Positions 33,954 through 53,160 of a stretch of 64,000 nucleotides of DNA are shown in pieces. Below the pieces are notes generated by a model, which saw only the letters and a program-made list of their open reading frames with translations, was not told where the DNA came from and made no database searches. A program made the position numbers and the translations under genes. Positions within the stretch are counted from its first letter, which is position 1. Every line of letters begins with the position of its first letter. This DNA comes from Moniliella sp. 'wahieum' (lineage: Eukaryota; Basidiomycota; Moniliellomycetes; Moniliellales; Moniliellaceae), in assembly GCA_003971905.1 (NCBI GenBank), contig RSEE01000002.1, positions 496,001 through 560,000 of the forward strand, written 5' to 3'.

Positions 33954-36900
33954 CCCCCGCTGGCCAGAGGTCTCAGTGGCACGATGGAAGGTTGTAACGT
34001 CCTCAAGCTTGAGGCGAGGCAAGTTGGCCAGGAGTGAGACCTTAGTGGCTGGTTTGGTGAGGATGTCGGCCGGGTTCTCGTTTCCAGCAATGTGCGCGAT
34101 TTTGACTTCGCCCGAGTCGACATGCTGGCGTACGTTGTGGTACCGGATGTTCAGCTCACGTAGTTTGCCCGTGCTGCCCACTTTTTCGGCCAAGGCAAGT
34201 GCCGCCATGTTGTCGCAGTACCAGTGTATGGGCTCGTCTGAGGTGATGGCACCGAGCTCCAGTAAGATGTTTTTAACGTAGTTCGCATCAATGAGGCCCT
34301 CATATCCCGCCGTATATTCGGCCGCAGCAGTGTTGGTGACGCTCTTGGGTTGACGCACGCTCCTCCAGGACACTGGAACCCCGTAGACGAAAAGCAGGCA
34401 TCCCGACGTGGAACGCCATTGGTCAGGGTCTCCAGCCAGGTCGGCATCCGTGTATAGCGCGAGAGCGGGTGCGTCAGGCTCGGGTGTTAGTCGGAGACCG
34501 TAGCCCTTGGTACCGTAGAGGTAGCGGAGGAAGTTTGTTGCCGCAGCGCGGTGGGCCTTGGAGGGATCGGCAGTTGCTCGGCTTAGAGCTGAGATGCCGA
34601 ACAGCGCATCAGGGCGGCACATGCGGGCAGCCCACAGCCCAGATCCTACTTTGGCTTGGTAGTCGCGTCTCTCGGCGGGCAGTGCGGGCGGTTCGGGGTC
34701 GGTGCGCGCGGGGATCATCTTGCTGGGGTGGGGGAGGCCCATAACCAGGGGTGGCGGAACCTCATGTTTGGCAATGGATTCCTCAATGAATTTTGGCTGG
34801 CTAAGGTACAGTTTCCCGTTTATGGTGTCGTACTGGCAGCCAAGATGGTAGTGTAGGGGGCCGTTTCCCCGCACCTCGATATGGGTGTTGATCTCAGTGA
34901 GGAAGGAATCGTAGCGTGCGTGAGACGTGCAGGCGATGAGAAGATCGTCGGTGTGCACGGCAAGGAGGACCGTGTCGCCTTTACGGGGTCGGATGAACAA
35001 GCACGGCTCAGCCAGAGATTGTACAAAACCCATGTCTCCGCGGAGCAAGTCACGGATGAATACCGCCCAGTTTGCGCCGGATTGGTGGAGGCCATATAGG
35101 CTTTTCCGGAGACGCCAGACCTTGCCTTTTTCCTCGGGAAAGAATGGGGGTGGGCGGAGGTACACTTTTTCCGTGAGGGGAGCGTTCAAATAGGCAGAGT
35201 GCACATCAGCAGTGAAGAGGTGGAGGCCGAACTTTCCAGCAAGGGCGATAAGGCTGAGGATGGCAGGAGTGCGCACGGCAGGGGCGAATGTTTGTCCCCA
35301 TGTGTCAGCATCCTGCTGGTGGCCCCCGGCAACGAGACGGGCTCGGTAGCGTAGGAAATTTCCGTCCGCGTCCGTTTTGGTGTTGACGCCACAGACCAAT
35401 CAGCAGCTGCGCGTCTGGAGGGGGCGTGACGACTTCGAATGTGCCGTAGCGGGCTAGGGTGTCGATTTCCGTGCGCATCGCCTCCAGCACTGGTTCGAAT
35501 GAGGGGTGTGATTGGAGGCCCTTCATTGTCTTGGGTGCAACAGGTACTCCGTCCTTGGTGAGCTGGATGCGCTCGTGCGGCCCTGGCTCGCTAAGGGCGA
35601 TCATCGCCTTGTATTCAGGCGGATGGAGACCGTCGCTGTACGCGGGCAGGGCAGTGTCGGGCAGTGGGAAGCGTAGGCCGATCGCAGGACTACGACTACC
35701 GTCAGGGAGGGGAACCGGAGGCAGCGCGGCAGCGTGTGCGTGGAAGTCACCATCATGAGGGTCGTCCGCTACGGGGAGCTGTGCCCAGTCAAGGTCAAAA
35801 CGGCGCTGGTGGGTCCGGGCGGGGTACCGTCTGGTGGTGGGGGTGGTTGGATGGGTGTCGTTTTGTCTTGCGATGGTCGCGTCAGTATCAGTGTTGATTC
35901 TCGGTGGTGTGTTGGGATTTGCAACTTCAATTTTGTTCATTTTTTCTTCTCCCTTTTTGGTTTCAGTGTCAGTCATAGTTCTGTCAGGCAGGGGTTGAGC
36001 GGGGAAGCGAGATACGTCAGGCGGAAAGCGGTCGGGGAAAACCTCGTGGTATTGGCGCTGGGTCCACTTGTATGGTTTTGCCCATTGGGATCGGAACGTG
36101 CCCATGGACGGGTCGTACACAGCCCAGCGCCAACCCTTTGTACCTCGACCTGCGTCGTACCCGACGAGCATGGCTTCGACAGCCCGCGGACTGAGCTTAT
36201 GGTCACGTTGGTCCTGGGCCAGGTGAAGGTACGCCAAGGATCCGAAGGCGTGCATTGGCAGCGGTGGGGGTGACCCCTTGTACAGCTCAGCCCGAGATTG
36301 TGTGCCCTGGCGTGGAGATGTCGGTGGCATGAGGTTGTGCGTCCAGCACCCTGCCAGCAAGGCATCCTGCCACCAGTTTGATGTCGGGAGGCCCGAGGCG
36401 ATGATGAGTTGGCGCGCGCGTGTGGTGATTGCCTGGATGGCTCGCTCGGCCACCCCATTTGATTGACTTTGGCCTGGTATGGTGGTTTCCGTCGTGATAC
36501 CTTCGGATTCAAGGAACGGACGGAGTGCGCTGGTGAGCTCGGGGGCATTGTCTGTCTTCAAGATGCGAAGCAGACGGTCCTTTCCGATGCGTTGCTCGCG
36601 GGTGATGAGTTTTTTCAGCTCCGCCGTGGCTTGTCCTTTCGTCTTTAGGGGAACAGCGAAGGTGTAACGGCTCCAGTCATCAACCGCGACCAGGGCGTAT
36701 CCATGTCCCATGCCAGTGATGCGAGGGAGGTCGACTACGTCGGCGTGCAGTACTTCGAAAGGACGTTCCGAAATGCGGCGGCCGTGGCGCGAAGGGTGGC
36801 TGGGCGCTTTGGCCAGAGCTTTTGTGCAGGTGGGACAATGCCAGAAGGGGCGGATGCGTCGGATTTGGGCAGGGCTGACGCGGAGGCTCGCTCGCGCGTT

Positions 36901-38802
36901 GGCGGTTAGTGTCGGGAGTAGGTCTAGCGCGGCGTGGTTGTACTGTTGGTGAACGTACATGACGTGCTCGATGGTGTTGGCTGCGGTGTGTTGGGTGGCG
37001 ACGGCAGCTTTGGCCGCGTGTTCGTTTGTGGGTGTCGGTTTCGGGACGATGTTCAGCTTGTATGAGGAATCCGCGATTTGGTGATATTTGCCATGCTTGT
37101 CATTTAACCAGATACCTTTTCGGTGGGGGGCGAACCAGGATGCGTGGCCTGCGTCACTTATTTGCGCTACGCTCGTGAGATTGCTTGCTATGCCGGGGAC
37201 GTATAGACTGCCGGGTAGGTCTACATGGATACATTTGCCGTCGGTACACTTGATACCGATGCTACATGTTCCGCGTCCACTGGCTTTAATATGTTTTCCA
37301 TCAGCGATTTCGATTGAGCGGTTGCTGGGCTTGAGGGTTTTGAATACCCTGAGATCCTTCCAGATGCTAGGATCCGCGCCCGAGTCGTGACGAGACTGGA
37401 TGTCCTGGTTGCCCGCGAGTTCCTATTTGTCAGATAGGGCAAGGTCCACAGACAGGGTCTCCCCTTCGGAGACGTCGTCTTCGGTGGCAATGTGCGCTCG
37501 CGCGGAGCTGTTGCGGTGCCATTTGTTGTTCGAAGGAACCCCGGTGTGGCCGGACGGCTTTCTCGCAAGAGCACCCCCGCTACGGGGAGATGCACCGGCA
37601 GGAGGACCCCCGCTATGCTGCTGGGATCCCGCGCTGTCGTGTTTGCCAGCGCCCGAGTTGGCGGTCCGGGGGTGACGGCCCCGGTACGGAATTCTGTACT
37701 CTGGGTCCGCTGGGATTCTCTCCACGTCTTGCATTGTCTCCGCCAGAGTCATGTGCTCTAGGCGGCGACGGTCACCAGGGTCGCGGAGGGCCCCGACGAG
37801 GATACGGCGGAATTGCTCGTCCGACATCGGTGTGGTTGCGCTGATCCGGTTGCGGAGCGTCCCCATTTCAGATAGGAACTCGCTCCCGCTGCGCCGGTTT
37901 TGGTAGCAGTGGTGAAAGCGACTGGACAATTCATGATACGTCTTGCAGTCGACCGTACCGTATTTGTTTCGCAGGGCACGGAGCAAGTCAGCTGACGTGT
38001 CAACGTTGTCCTGTGCAATAATGGCAGATTGAACGTCGTTCGGGAGGTGGGACCACAGAAGGTTCTGGAGGCGTAGATCGAGGGACGAGTCGTAGTGTGG
38101 TGACGATGGACCGGAGCGAACGATGTCCTTCGCGGCGGGGGGATGCGGTCCAGGATGTTGAGGATGGAGGGCTCCCAGAGCACATATTCGGTGGGGTCGC
38201 GGAAGGCGTCCTTGCGCGTCGCGTTGGTACGCTCGATCTCTTTTGACGCGCGTTTCTCAGCGTGGCGAAGCTCGGCCATGTCCTCACTCGCGGATGCAAG
38301 GGCCTCACGGGTGTTTTGCGGCTTCGTGAATTCAACGGCCAATACATATTTCTCCAACGCGAGGGTGAGCGTGTAGATCCAATTTTCCTTTCCGCCCGGT
38401 GTTTTCTTGCTCTTCGGTCCATACGCCGCCGTGTGTGCATCCGTAGCGAACGAGCGGCATGTGGAGCGGAGATTGTCAGCGCTGGTGGGCTTGAACGCGC
38501 GGGTGCTTGCGAGGAGGTTGTCTCTGACGTCGGTGAGGGCCTGTTGCCAGGTCGGGTCGGAGACAGGGGTGGTGGTCGGTTCGTCGATGTCCTGCGCCTC
38601 TTCGATGACAGAGACTTCGGGAGGAGGGGTGTTTTCTTCCAGTTCGGGGGGCATGGTGGCTGATTTTTCCTTTGTTTTTTTTTTGAATTGGTTGGTGTGT
38701 GGTGCCGATGGTGGCGTTGGGGTGGTGGTGGTGACGGTGGGCGCCGATGGTGGTGCTGAGTATTGATCCTTTGCGCCAGTGGGGTGCTTCAGATTGTAGC
38801 TC

Positions 38803-39014
38803 TGTCACAGGCCTAGCTAGCGATGCTGGCGATGGTCGATGGAGATGGCATTCAAGAGCTAAGGAGAGCTAGAGCTATGGGCCTTGATAGGCTCCTGGCC
38901 TGGAGGCCAGTGGAAACCCGTGGAAGGGTCGGAACTCACTGCCCCGGTGCACTGTGTGGATCGGGCCACGTGTCACTGAAGGCCGATGGGCTCTAGACCA
39001 CTGGTGGTCAAACA
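38803..39014 (-). repeat. 5' LTR of the Copia element
   Basis: On the plus strand it begins TGTCACAGG and ends GGTGGTCAAACA, followed by GGGTA. Just inside it, the minus-strand sequence GAGCTACAATCTGAAGC sits where a primer-binding site is expected; I do not recognise the matching tRNA. Confidence 0.95.
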
Positions 39015-40083
39015 GGGTATATCGAGTACCGTCGGAGAGTTGAACGTTGAGATCTGAGAGAGCACTAGTCGGTACAGACGAGATCGAGATTGTAGCGATG
39101 TCCTGATCTACCTGTCAGGTTACGGAGATCTCAATGGATGTTGTTGACGTTGAGCGCGCTGAAGCTACTACACAGAACGGCAGCGTAGGAAGTCAGTTGG
39201 GGGCGAGAGTGATGGGCGTTGGCGATAGGAAAAGCAGGACGATCGAAGAGAGGGCTACAGAAGGATCAGACGATATTGCTTGCTGGCTTCGGGGCGACCA
39301 GGCCAGTGCTAGTCGAGTCCGCGGTGCATCGGAGGCAAGTGAGGCCGGAAATGTTCCTAGTCGCCCCGACGGAACATGTGCATGATACGAGGGTGGCGCA
39401 AGTGCGAGAAAAGTCTATCCTCCTCGGGGGTGTTCTCTCGATTATCGATCTTAGTATGGTCGACATATGATTTTTGATGCACCCTCACATTTGCGTTTGC
39501 CTGCACGGGGTGCTGCTGGTGACGGGAAATACCGGTCATATTGACACTTTTGGTATAGACATTTGAGTGGTGCGATCCAAATGATGCAAGCTCTATAAGA
39601 ATCTTGCTTGCCTCTAATCGCGTAAGACCCAAGCGAGGAAGACAGATCTGCTTTTTGGGGCCCCGAGCGGCGAGCGTCAGGCGTTACGCGTTGTTGGGAT
39701 GGCTTCCTCCATTCGCCCCCGTTCTCTGGAGCAGGCTAGAGTGAACCTCCCGCAATCGTTTGCTTTGCTTTACCCGTTTCGCCTACAGGCTCTCTTGTCT
39801 GATCGATCTGACCGATGCGATGGACGAGATGAACGCGCAGCGCCCCACCCACTACTTGTGCAGATCGCCTGCCGTGCGCCCAGCTGCTCGGCGCACGTGA
39901 CCGCCCCCCTTCTTTTGAATGTTCAAGCTCCCAGCGGCCTCTCGCGTTGCAATATGAAATTTGAACTATGAGTACAACTGAGTGGAAGCTGCCAGGTGAG
40001 CGGAATGGGAAGCAGCAACTCCGCCTCTCTCCCCATCGCGCACTGTCTCCTTTCGAAGCGCTGCCCACCACCACGCCCCCAAG
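39015..40083. other. intergenic region right of the Copia element
   Basis: Starts with the target duplication GGGTA, then TTGAACGTTGAGATC near 39040. GCGTTACGCGTTGTTGGG occurs near 39681. No gene is seen; the end is the promoter and leader of the Y14 gene. Confidence 0.5.
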
Positions 40084-40944
40084 ATGGCACCACGCAATCA
40101 AGACCTGCTCGACGCTGACGAGGATGTAGACATGGAGGACGGTACGTGCTGCTCGCTGGATTGCTTCGACACACTCTTGTGCTCGGTGCTCCCGCTTCTC
40201 CGCGATGGGCCTGGTATTGACGGGTCTTGCTGGCTTTGGTACTCCCTTTTTGTTTTCGTATTTTCCATCCCGCATCTTCCATTCCCGGTTGGTTCCCTCT
40301 TTCTTGCGTTGTCCCTGTGAACGATTCAGACCCTTCTCTCCAACGCAAGGGGCGTGGGTTTGACAGCCGCGGACACGCCGAGGAGGATGGCGTCAAGAGT
40401 CAACACTTTGATGTCCTGCCGACCGATGAGTTGCAAGGGAGGAAGCTAAATGTACGCAAACGCCGCTCTCGAGTAGACTGGGCATAAAAATGCACCTGTG
40501 CACCTCTTCTGACACCCTGTGCATCTTCTTTTTTCAGCTGTGGAGGGATGGATCGTGATTGTAACCAACGTGCACGAGGAGGCGACCGAGGAGGACGTGA
40601 TGGACAAGTTTGCCGACTTTGGCGAGATCAAGAACGTGCATCTCAATTTGGATCGGCGGACAGGCTATGTGAAGGTACGTGTTATTTTTGTTGAGGTGGA
40701 TGGGCGGAAGACGGCTAACGTCATACTGCATCCAGGGTTACGCCCTGATTGAATACGCCACTAATGCCGAGGCAAAGACGGCGATCCACGCGTGCGAAGA
40801 GGGCTTGACGTTGATGGATCAGCACCTGTTTGCGACTTTGCCTTTGTGCAGCCACCGTCACGCAAAATCAAGGGCGAGCCGAGCAGCGCGCGCGCGCCGC
40901 GCGCCCGCAGCAGGAGCCGGGGCGCTAGAAAATATCTGGGTTGA
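40084..40944 (+). CDS. RBM8A: Y14/RBM8A exon-junction complex protein
   Basis: RNA-recognition-motif subunit of the exon-junction complex, partner of Mago; it marks spliced mRNA in the nucleus. Four exons: 40084-40141, 40330-40451, 40538-40674 and 40736-40944. The acidic start is [19 protein letters not shown], then [20 protein letters not shown]. The RRM reads [59 protein letters not shown], and after one missing T near 40831 [17 protein letters not shown]. An Arg-Ser-rich tail, [14 protein letters not shown], follows, as in the family. The exon 2/3 junction is out of phase by one base, so a second missing base is likely in exon 2. The first intron (188 bases) is long for this window. Its conservation argues for a genome in which splicing-coupled mRNA control matters. 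Confidence 0.94.
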
Positions 40945-41509
40945 ATGAGGATTTGATTGTTGGGACTGGTATGGGTTAGGGTGAAGTAGAGGGTGGGCTG
41001 GACGGGTCAAGGGCAGCGTGCGGGCCGCCAGACAGCGGGCGAAGCAGGGGCTGGCCAGGTGAGCTATGGACTGGGATGGGATGGAGCTGGCTAGGGATAG
41101 GCGAACGTGGTTGTGGTTAATTTGTCTCTAGCTGTACCGGAGCTGGACGGCGCGGGGCCGGACGGGGACAGTGTGCGAGCGGCGGCAGAAAAAACACTGC
41201 TGTCGCAGCACGGGGCGTGTGTGTGGCCGCGGCCACGGTGTGTGGTGGCCGGCCGGTGGGGCTCGACGTGGCGCTGCCGACGTTCCGGACGACCATCATC
41301 GTGTCGCCCATCGTCTTCATCTTCGTTGCCGCCGCCGCGTCTCTTGTCGTCGTCGTTGTCCTCATCCATCTCCCGTGCTGCGCTCTCCGCCTCTCGGCCC
41401 CGCCTTCTTTCGCCCCCGCCACGCACGCGCACCCGCATCCAGGCAGGCAGGCAGACAGGCGGCATGCCATCTATGCCCCTCCGCCCCGATACTGTTAAGA
41501 CCCGCATTC
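40945..41509. other. leader region of the DYRK gene
   Basis: GC-rich. Several long frames on both strands overlap here, but none has protein character beyond base composition. A GGCAGGCAGGCAGACAGGCGG tract lies near 41442-41462. It probably contains the promoter and 5' leader of the kinase gene. Confidence 0.45.
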
Positions 41510-48673
<7,164 letters not shown>

Positions 48674-49270
48674 GAGGGCCATCGACCCAGCTCCCGACCT
48701 CGGCCAGACCCAGCAACGCAAAAGCAGGATTGGTCCCCGTTTTCATCACCTCTAACTCTTAACTTGGCCTCTTGTGCTGAAATATCATTCGTTTTGTGGC
48801 TGCGCTTGAAACCTTCCCTTGCCTACGATGAAAAGTAGACCGTAGACCTTGGAGGAGAGGTCCACGACTGTCATTGTCCACATGTCTTGGGGACGTCGGG
48901 AGAAGGGGAGCGGCGTGCATTGGCTGCTGGAGCAAACCGCCTGGATTGCGAGAAGGCCAAACACTCGCAGGACCTACTCGAGTTCCATTCTTCTTCCCCC
49001 TGGTTGTCATGGACGCGCATAACGACGGGAGGGTACGAGCACTACACCACTATGGCTGTCTGATAAGACGAAAGAAGATGTGGGAGCACGGGAAAGACCT
49101 TGCTGAAGAGTTTCAGACCTCATTGAGGGGCATGGTAGCATCACTTTCGATCGACCATAGCCTTGATCGACTTCATCGGAAGGGTGTCGTCAGCCGTTTT
49201 CTGTGGCATTACCCGGCACGGCATACAGGCAGATACGAGACATCTCGATCCTTTAAAATTACTTTCGTAT
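48674..49270. other. spacer between convergent genes
   Basis: 3' flanks of the DYRK gene and the minus-strand quinone oxidoreductase. No gene is seen. Confidence 0.5.
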
Positions 49271-50667
49271 TCAGAGCTTGCTTGGAGGCGCCCGAATACG
49301 AACGACGGCTTTACCCCACGTCTTGCGGTCTTGAAGATCCTGCAAACCCTGGACCACCTGCTCGAGACCTTGGTAGACCGGCTGCATCACCACCGGTTTC
49401 AGGTCGCCCGAGGCAAACATTTTGAGCAGAGTTTCCCACACCTCGCGCGCCTTGGCCGGCTCTTTGACGGTGAAGGCGCCCCAGAAGACACCGATACTGC
49501 ATACAGGGTCAGCTACTGGGGCGGCATACTCACTGGGAGAAGAGTGGCAAGGAAGCACATGATGCAGGAGGAAGGAGGGAGGACACATACAGGCTAACAC
49601 TCTTAAGAAGCACAAGGTTCATCGGGATCTTTTCGATCGTACCAGCCGCAAAGCCAATGATCAAAATCCGGGCGTTGAAGGCTACCACCTTGAGGGAAGG
49701 CGACACCAATCCCACAGGGTCAAACACCACATCTACTCCCTTGTTGTTGGTAATCTCTGTCCGGATCAACCAAAAATAAAAATGGGTCAGAATCCGTCCG
49801 TCAAGCTAGCCATGGGCGACAGGAACGAAGGAGACGAGGAATACGAGGAATACGAACGCTTGACCTGGTCTTGCCAGTTAGCGTCGCGGTAGTTCACCAC
49901 ATGGTCCGCCCCACTTTTCTGACAAATCGCGAGCTTGTCGGCTGAACCGGCGGTGGCGATCACCTTGGCCCCCAGAATCTTAGCCAGGAGAATCGCTGCC
50001 AACCCCACCCCACCAGCGCCAGCATGGACAAGGAGCCACTCGCCCGGTTGGAGCTTGCCGCGTACCGTCAGTGCCAAATATGAGGTGGGGAACGTGACGT
50101 AAATCCCAGCAGCCTCATCAAAACTCAGATTATCCGGGATGGGAAGGAGCGTCTTGTAGTTGACTGCAGCCTGGGAAGAGGTCAGCCGGTTAAATCTCCC
50201 CAAGCATGCAAAGAAAGAAAGAAGAAAGAACCGAAAAGGAAAGACAAGCACGCACTTTCTCCGCATATGCGCCTACTGTCGACCCAAACACACGCGTTCC
50301 CGGGCGCAGAGGACACCCAGCTGGGATGGGTGAGTCCTTTTGAACCACACCGGCAAACTCGGCCCCGAGCACGTAGGGATGGCGGCTTGGTCTGATACCG
50401 GCCTGGAGCAAACCACGTCAGTGGCCCTGTGGCAAGAGGGGATCGCGTCGTCGAGGGAAGGAGAGACACTCGGGGTTGCACTGAAGTCGGCGCTCAGGCG
50501 GAGAGCGGAGAGTACGCACCAGCAGCCATGAGGATATCAAAAAAGTTAAGTCCGACCGAGTAGACGTCCACCAGCACCTCGTCCTTGCCCGGTACGGGGT
50601 CAGGGATGGAGTTGAGGGTGGGCGCGAGGTCGGCGAGCTGTGTGTGGGTGATCTGGTACGCCTTCAT
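49271..50667 (-). CDS. NADPH:quinone oxidoreductase (zinc-less MDR, zeta-crystallin type)
   Basis: Cytosolic NADPH-dependent quinone/enone reductase of the medium-chain dehydrogenase superfamily. Reads from ATG at 50667: MKAYQITHTQL and SVGLNFFDILMAAG. Intron 50403-50519, then exon 2 with PYVLGAEFAGVVQKDSPIP and GTRVFGSTVGAYAEK. Intron 50171-50255, then exon 3 with DNLSFDEAAGIYVTFPTSYL and the nucleotide-binding loop LLVHAGAGGVGLAAILLAK. The next exon has GVDVVFDPVG and ARILIIGFAAGTIEKIPMNL, and the last one IGVFWGAFTVKEPAKAREVW, ending GKAVVRIRAPPSKL at 49271. Exon 2 lacks one base (a T near 50380) and the junction near 49750-49865 is out of phase. No zinc-ligand cysteines are seen, as expected for this branch. 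Five exons is high for this window. Confidence 0.93.
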
Positions 50668-51557
50668 TGTCTGGCGAGCAGAGGTCAGCGAGGTGGGAGG
50701 AGTCGATGAGGGGGGTAGCTGCGGTTAGCTGGGTTGGTCCGGGCGGGGCAGCCGGGCAGACGGAATGGGTTACTACCATCGATTGTTGATCCCTGCTGGG
50801 TCCACCGACCGCCATTGATGGGGCCGGAGCAGCCGGTGGATGATCGCTGACCGCTGACCGCCGCTTCCATCCCCCAGCTGCCCCCCCCCGCCCCAAGCCG
50901 AGTTAGGCCCGAGGGAGGCTTGGGCCGGGGGCATTGCACCGATTGTGCATGCTTGGACAAAGGCAGCTGGCCAACTCGGACACACTGCGTACGCAGAGCA
51001 GCAGCTGCTGTCTGAGGGGTAGCGTAGCCATATCCACACCATGCCCACGCCTCTCCTCTTCTAAACCAGCTGATTACATGTTGGAACGTGTATCCGATCT
51101 GAGAGGGTCCACTGCGGCAAGGCCCCAAGAGGACTAGGCCGATGGTGGTATCCGTGGACTCGAGACCTGTGAGGCAAAGGTACTCGAATACGTCGTCACC
51201 CGATGGCTGTACTAGGTTTTCCTGGTGTTCATCCGCCCCATGCGATCAACGTGCCGTGTGACCAGCTACTAAGCGCACATTCTCCTTGCCTCTTCTGTAT
51301 GATAACGGTCGAAGGTACACTACAGCCCATAGGAACGTTAATTATACATGCAAGATCAGCCGTTATTGGGAGGTACGATACAGGAGTGAGGTAGTTCAAG
51401 AGGGATCAAGAATCTAGCAGAGGTGTCGCATAAATCCATAGCCACAATCCTCGGAAAGGCATGGACTTTTTGCTCGAACAGCCTGCCGTTTTACCCCCCA
51501 CCCCAGCGGGCCGATTGGCGCCCGCGTTCTTCGTCCCTCACAGAAAGTGAGAGCGGG
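50668..51557. other. promoter region of the oxidoreductase gene and 3' flank of the GATA gene
   Basis: No gene is called. It contains a C10 run near 50881 and GC-rich leader sequence. A plus-strand frame (51423-51845) is open, but it overlaps the more protein-like minus-strand frame of the GATA gene. Confidence 0.4.
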
Positions 51558-53160
51558 TCACGTTCCAAACGTTCCTCTTTGGTTCTCCGGCTCCCGCGGG
51601 TAGTCCCGCGGCTGCCTTGGACACCGACTTTCGACACGGATCGCGCAAGCGCCCGGCCCACTGCCGGGCACATCGTCATTGTACCTTCGTACCTGCGACG
51701 TCCGAACCGGGGAGAGCGAACGCGGTGGCGTAGTGGCCGCCGAGCTGCCCAGCGCCTCGAGCAAATTGCAAAAGCGTTGAGTACCCTTCCAAAAGTTGCC
51801 CACTTGGGTCCTAGCCAACTCCAACTCCTCACAGGCTTGAGATAGCCGCTCACCAGCCGATCAGGACGCTCCCACTCCATCCGGTCAGCACGAAGGAAGC
51901 GCTGGCGGGCTGGGAGGTAGAGCGTGGCAACGGACCGGGCCGTCGACCCCGCTTCATACTCCCCATTTCTTGGCGCTTTATCCTCGGCTCCGCGATTCAT
52001 CCCGGCTCAGCGACGTACAGCCGGTCGCGGAGGGGGACGTGTGGGCACACCCACCTCCATCAGCGCAAGCGCCGCCTCATTTCCCGCTCTTTCGGGTCGA
52101 GGTGCATCCGCGCCTGCGTCGGAGCATTCGCTTGGGCCAGGGCCTCATATTGTGCTTGAGCTTGTGCCTGAGCTTGTGCTTGTGCCTGTGCTTGTGCCTG
52201 TGGGGCCTGTGCTTGGGCCCTGTGGGCCTGTGCTTGGGCCTGTGCTTGGGCCTGTGCTTGGGCCTGTGCTCGGGCCTGCGCTTGAGCATGGGCATGGCTT
52301 GGGCCTGCACCTGAGCTTGGGCATGAGCTTGGGCTTGGGCTTGGGCTTGGGCTGGGCTTGGGCTTGGGCATGCGCCTGGGCTTGAGCGTGCATAGCCATG
52401 GCGTGCGTTGGGCCTGAGCCTGGGCCTGACGAACTGCTGCGCCATATGCGGGTCTGGCAAGAAAGAGGGGGCATTGCCGGCACAGGGCCAACAACTGAGG
52501 GCACATGTGGCATATGTGGAGGCGGTACTGGGGCTGGAGCCGCCGCCGAAGCAGAATGAGTTGCGCGTTTGCGCCGTTTGATGACTGCTTTTTCATCGTA
52601 ATGGACGTTTGACGCCATGGAGCTTGTGGTAGAGTCCACAGGCGTTGCAGAGCGGACTGCCCTCTTCGTCGCGCCGCCAGAGAGGGTTGGTATCTGTTCC
52701 GCAATTAATACACAGCAGTCCGCCATTCTTCTCCGTCCGCTTGCTTGGTCCGGGGGAGGAGCGGCAGAGCCGAGGGGCGTGGCCTGAGGAGATGGCTCTG
52801 CAGTATCAGGCGCGGTGTCGGGCGCAGTGTCGGGCGCGGTGTCAGTCGCGGCGTCGAGGACAACGTCGTCTGGCGAGGGAGCGGCGGGGCCGGTAGAAAG
52901 ACGGCTTCGGCCTCGCTTTCGGCTTCCCGGGGAGGTTGGAGTTGTAGCTGGGCTAGCTGTTTGGCCAGCGGAGCCTGGGGCGGGGCCTTGGGGGCGGATG
53001 CAAGAGCAGCAGCAGGGGCACCCGGAGCAACAGGGAAGCCGGAGCAACAGGGGAAGCCGGAGCAGCAGGGGTTGCAGGGGCAGAAGCAGCAGCGGATGGC
53101 GAGGCAAAGCCAGCCGCTGCGGAAGGGAGACGCTTCACCGGGGTCTGGGGACATTGCCAT
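51558..53160 (-). CDS. GATA-type zinc-finger transcription factor
   Basis: Single-finger GATA regulator. The finger lies at about 52610-52715 and reads [20 protein letters not shown] then [20 protein letters not shown], a canonical CxxC-x17-18-CxxC finger with LWRR. After a one-base slip comes the basic tail [13 protein letters not shown]. From ATG at 53160 ([10 protein letters not shown]) the N-terminus is Ala/Pro-rich, with a [17 protein letters not shown] repeat ahead of the finger. Behind the finger a long low-complexity tract (52150-52400) encodes alternating Ala-Gln and Pro-Lys runs. Next come LDPKER and [20 protein letters not shown], and in further frames [15 protein letters not shown] and [20 protein letters not shown], which may form the C-terminus. 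Several one-base slips occur. The finger is certain; the end past about 52010 is not. The factor could control nitrogen, iron or light responses; the finger alone does not decide. Confidence 0.88.
52150..52385. repeat. GGCCTGTGCTT-type minisatellite inside the GATA gene
   Basis: About 20 degenerate 12-base units of the GGCCTGTGCTTG type, first as GCCTGTGCTTGTG, then GGGCCTGTGCTT, then GGGCTTGGGCTT. On the minus strand it codes for Ala-Gln (or, in the other frame, Gly-Pro-Ser-Thr) runs. All three minus frames stay open, so it can absorb slips without a stop. Confidence 0.85.

Larger units (their letters stand above)
33743..39014 (-). mobile_element. Ty1/Copia LTR retrotransposon, recently inserted
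   Basis: A full-length Copia-family element, about 5.27 kb, lying on the minus strand. The ends are LTRs of about 211 bases that differ by one substitution and one 1-base length change, and the element is flanked by the 5-base duplication GGGTA (33738-33742 and 39015-39019). Parts from the right: a gag-like region (roughly 37.4-38.7 kb), protease, integrase (DNAPEL and QSNGVAERAIQ motifs), reverse transcriptase (YLNAPL and KSLYGL motifs), then RNase H (YTDADLAGDP, YCDNMAAL). Integrase preceding reverse transcriptase is the Copia order. A purine tract, AGCGGGGG on the minus strand, abuts the left (3') LTR. The element carries a few reading-frame interruptions, so as given it is probably not autonomous, although the same kind of length error affects host genes in this window. 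LTR near-identity implies a recent insertion. Confidence 0.97.

Noticed and set aside
51423-51845. 140-codon plus-strand frame
   Set aside because: Overlaps minus-strand frames that look more protein-like (coiled-coil [13 protein letters not shown]) and fit the C-terminus of the GATA protein; kept open as a doubtful alternative.
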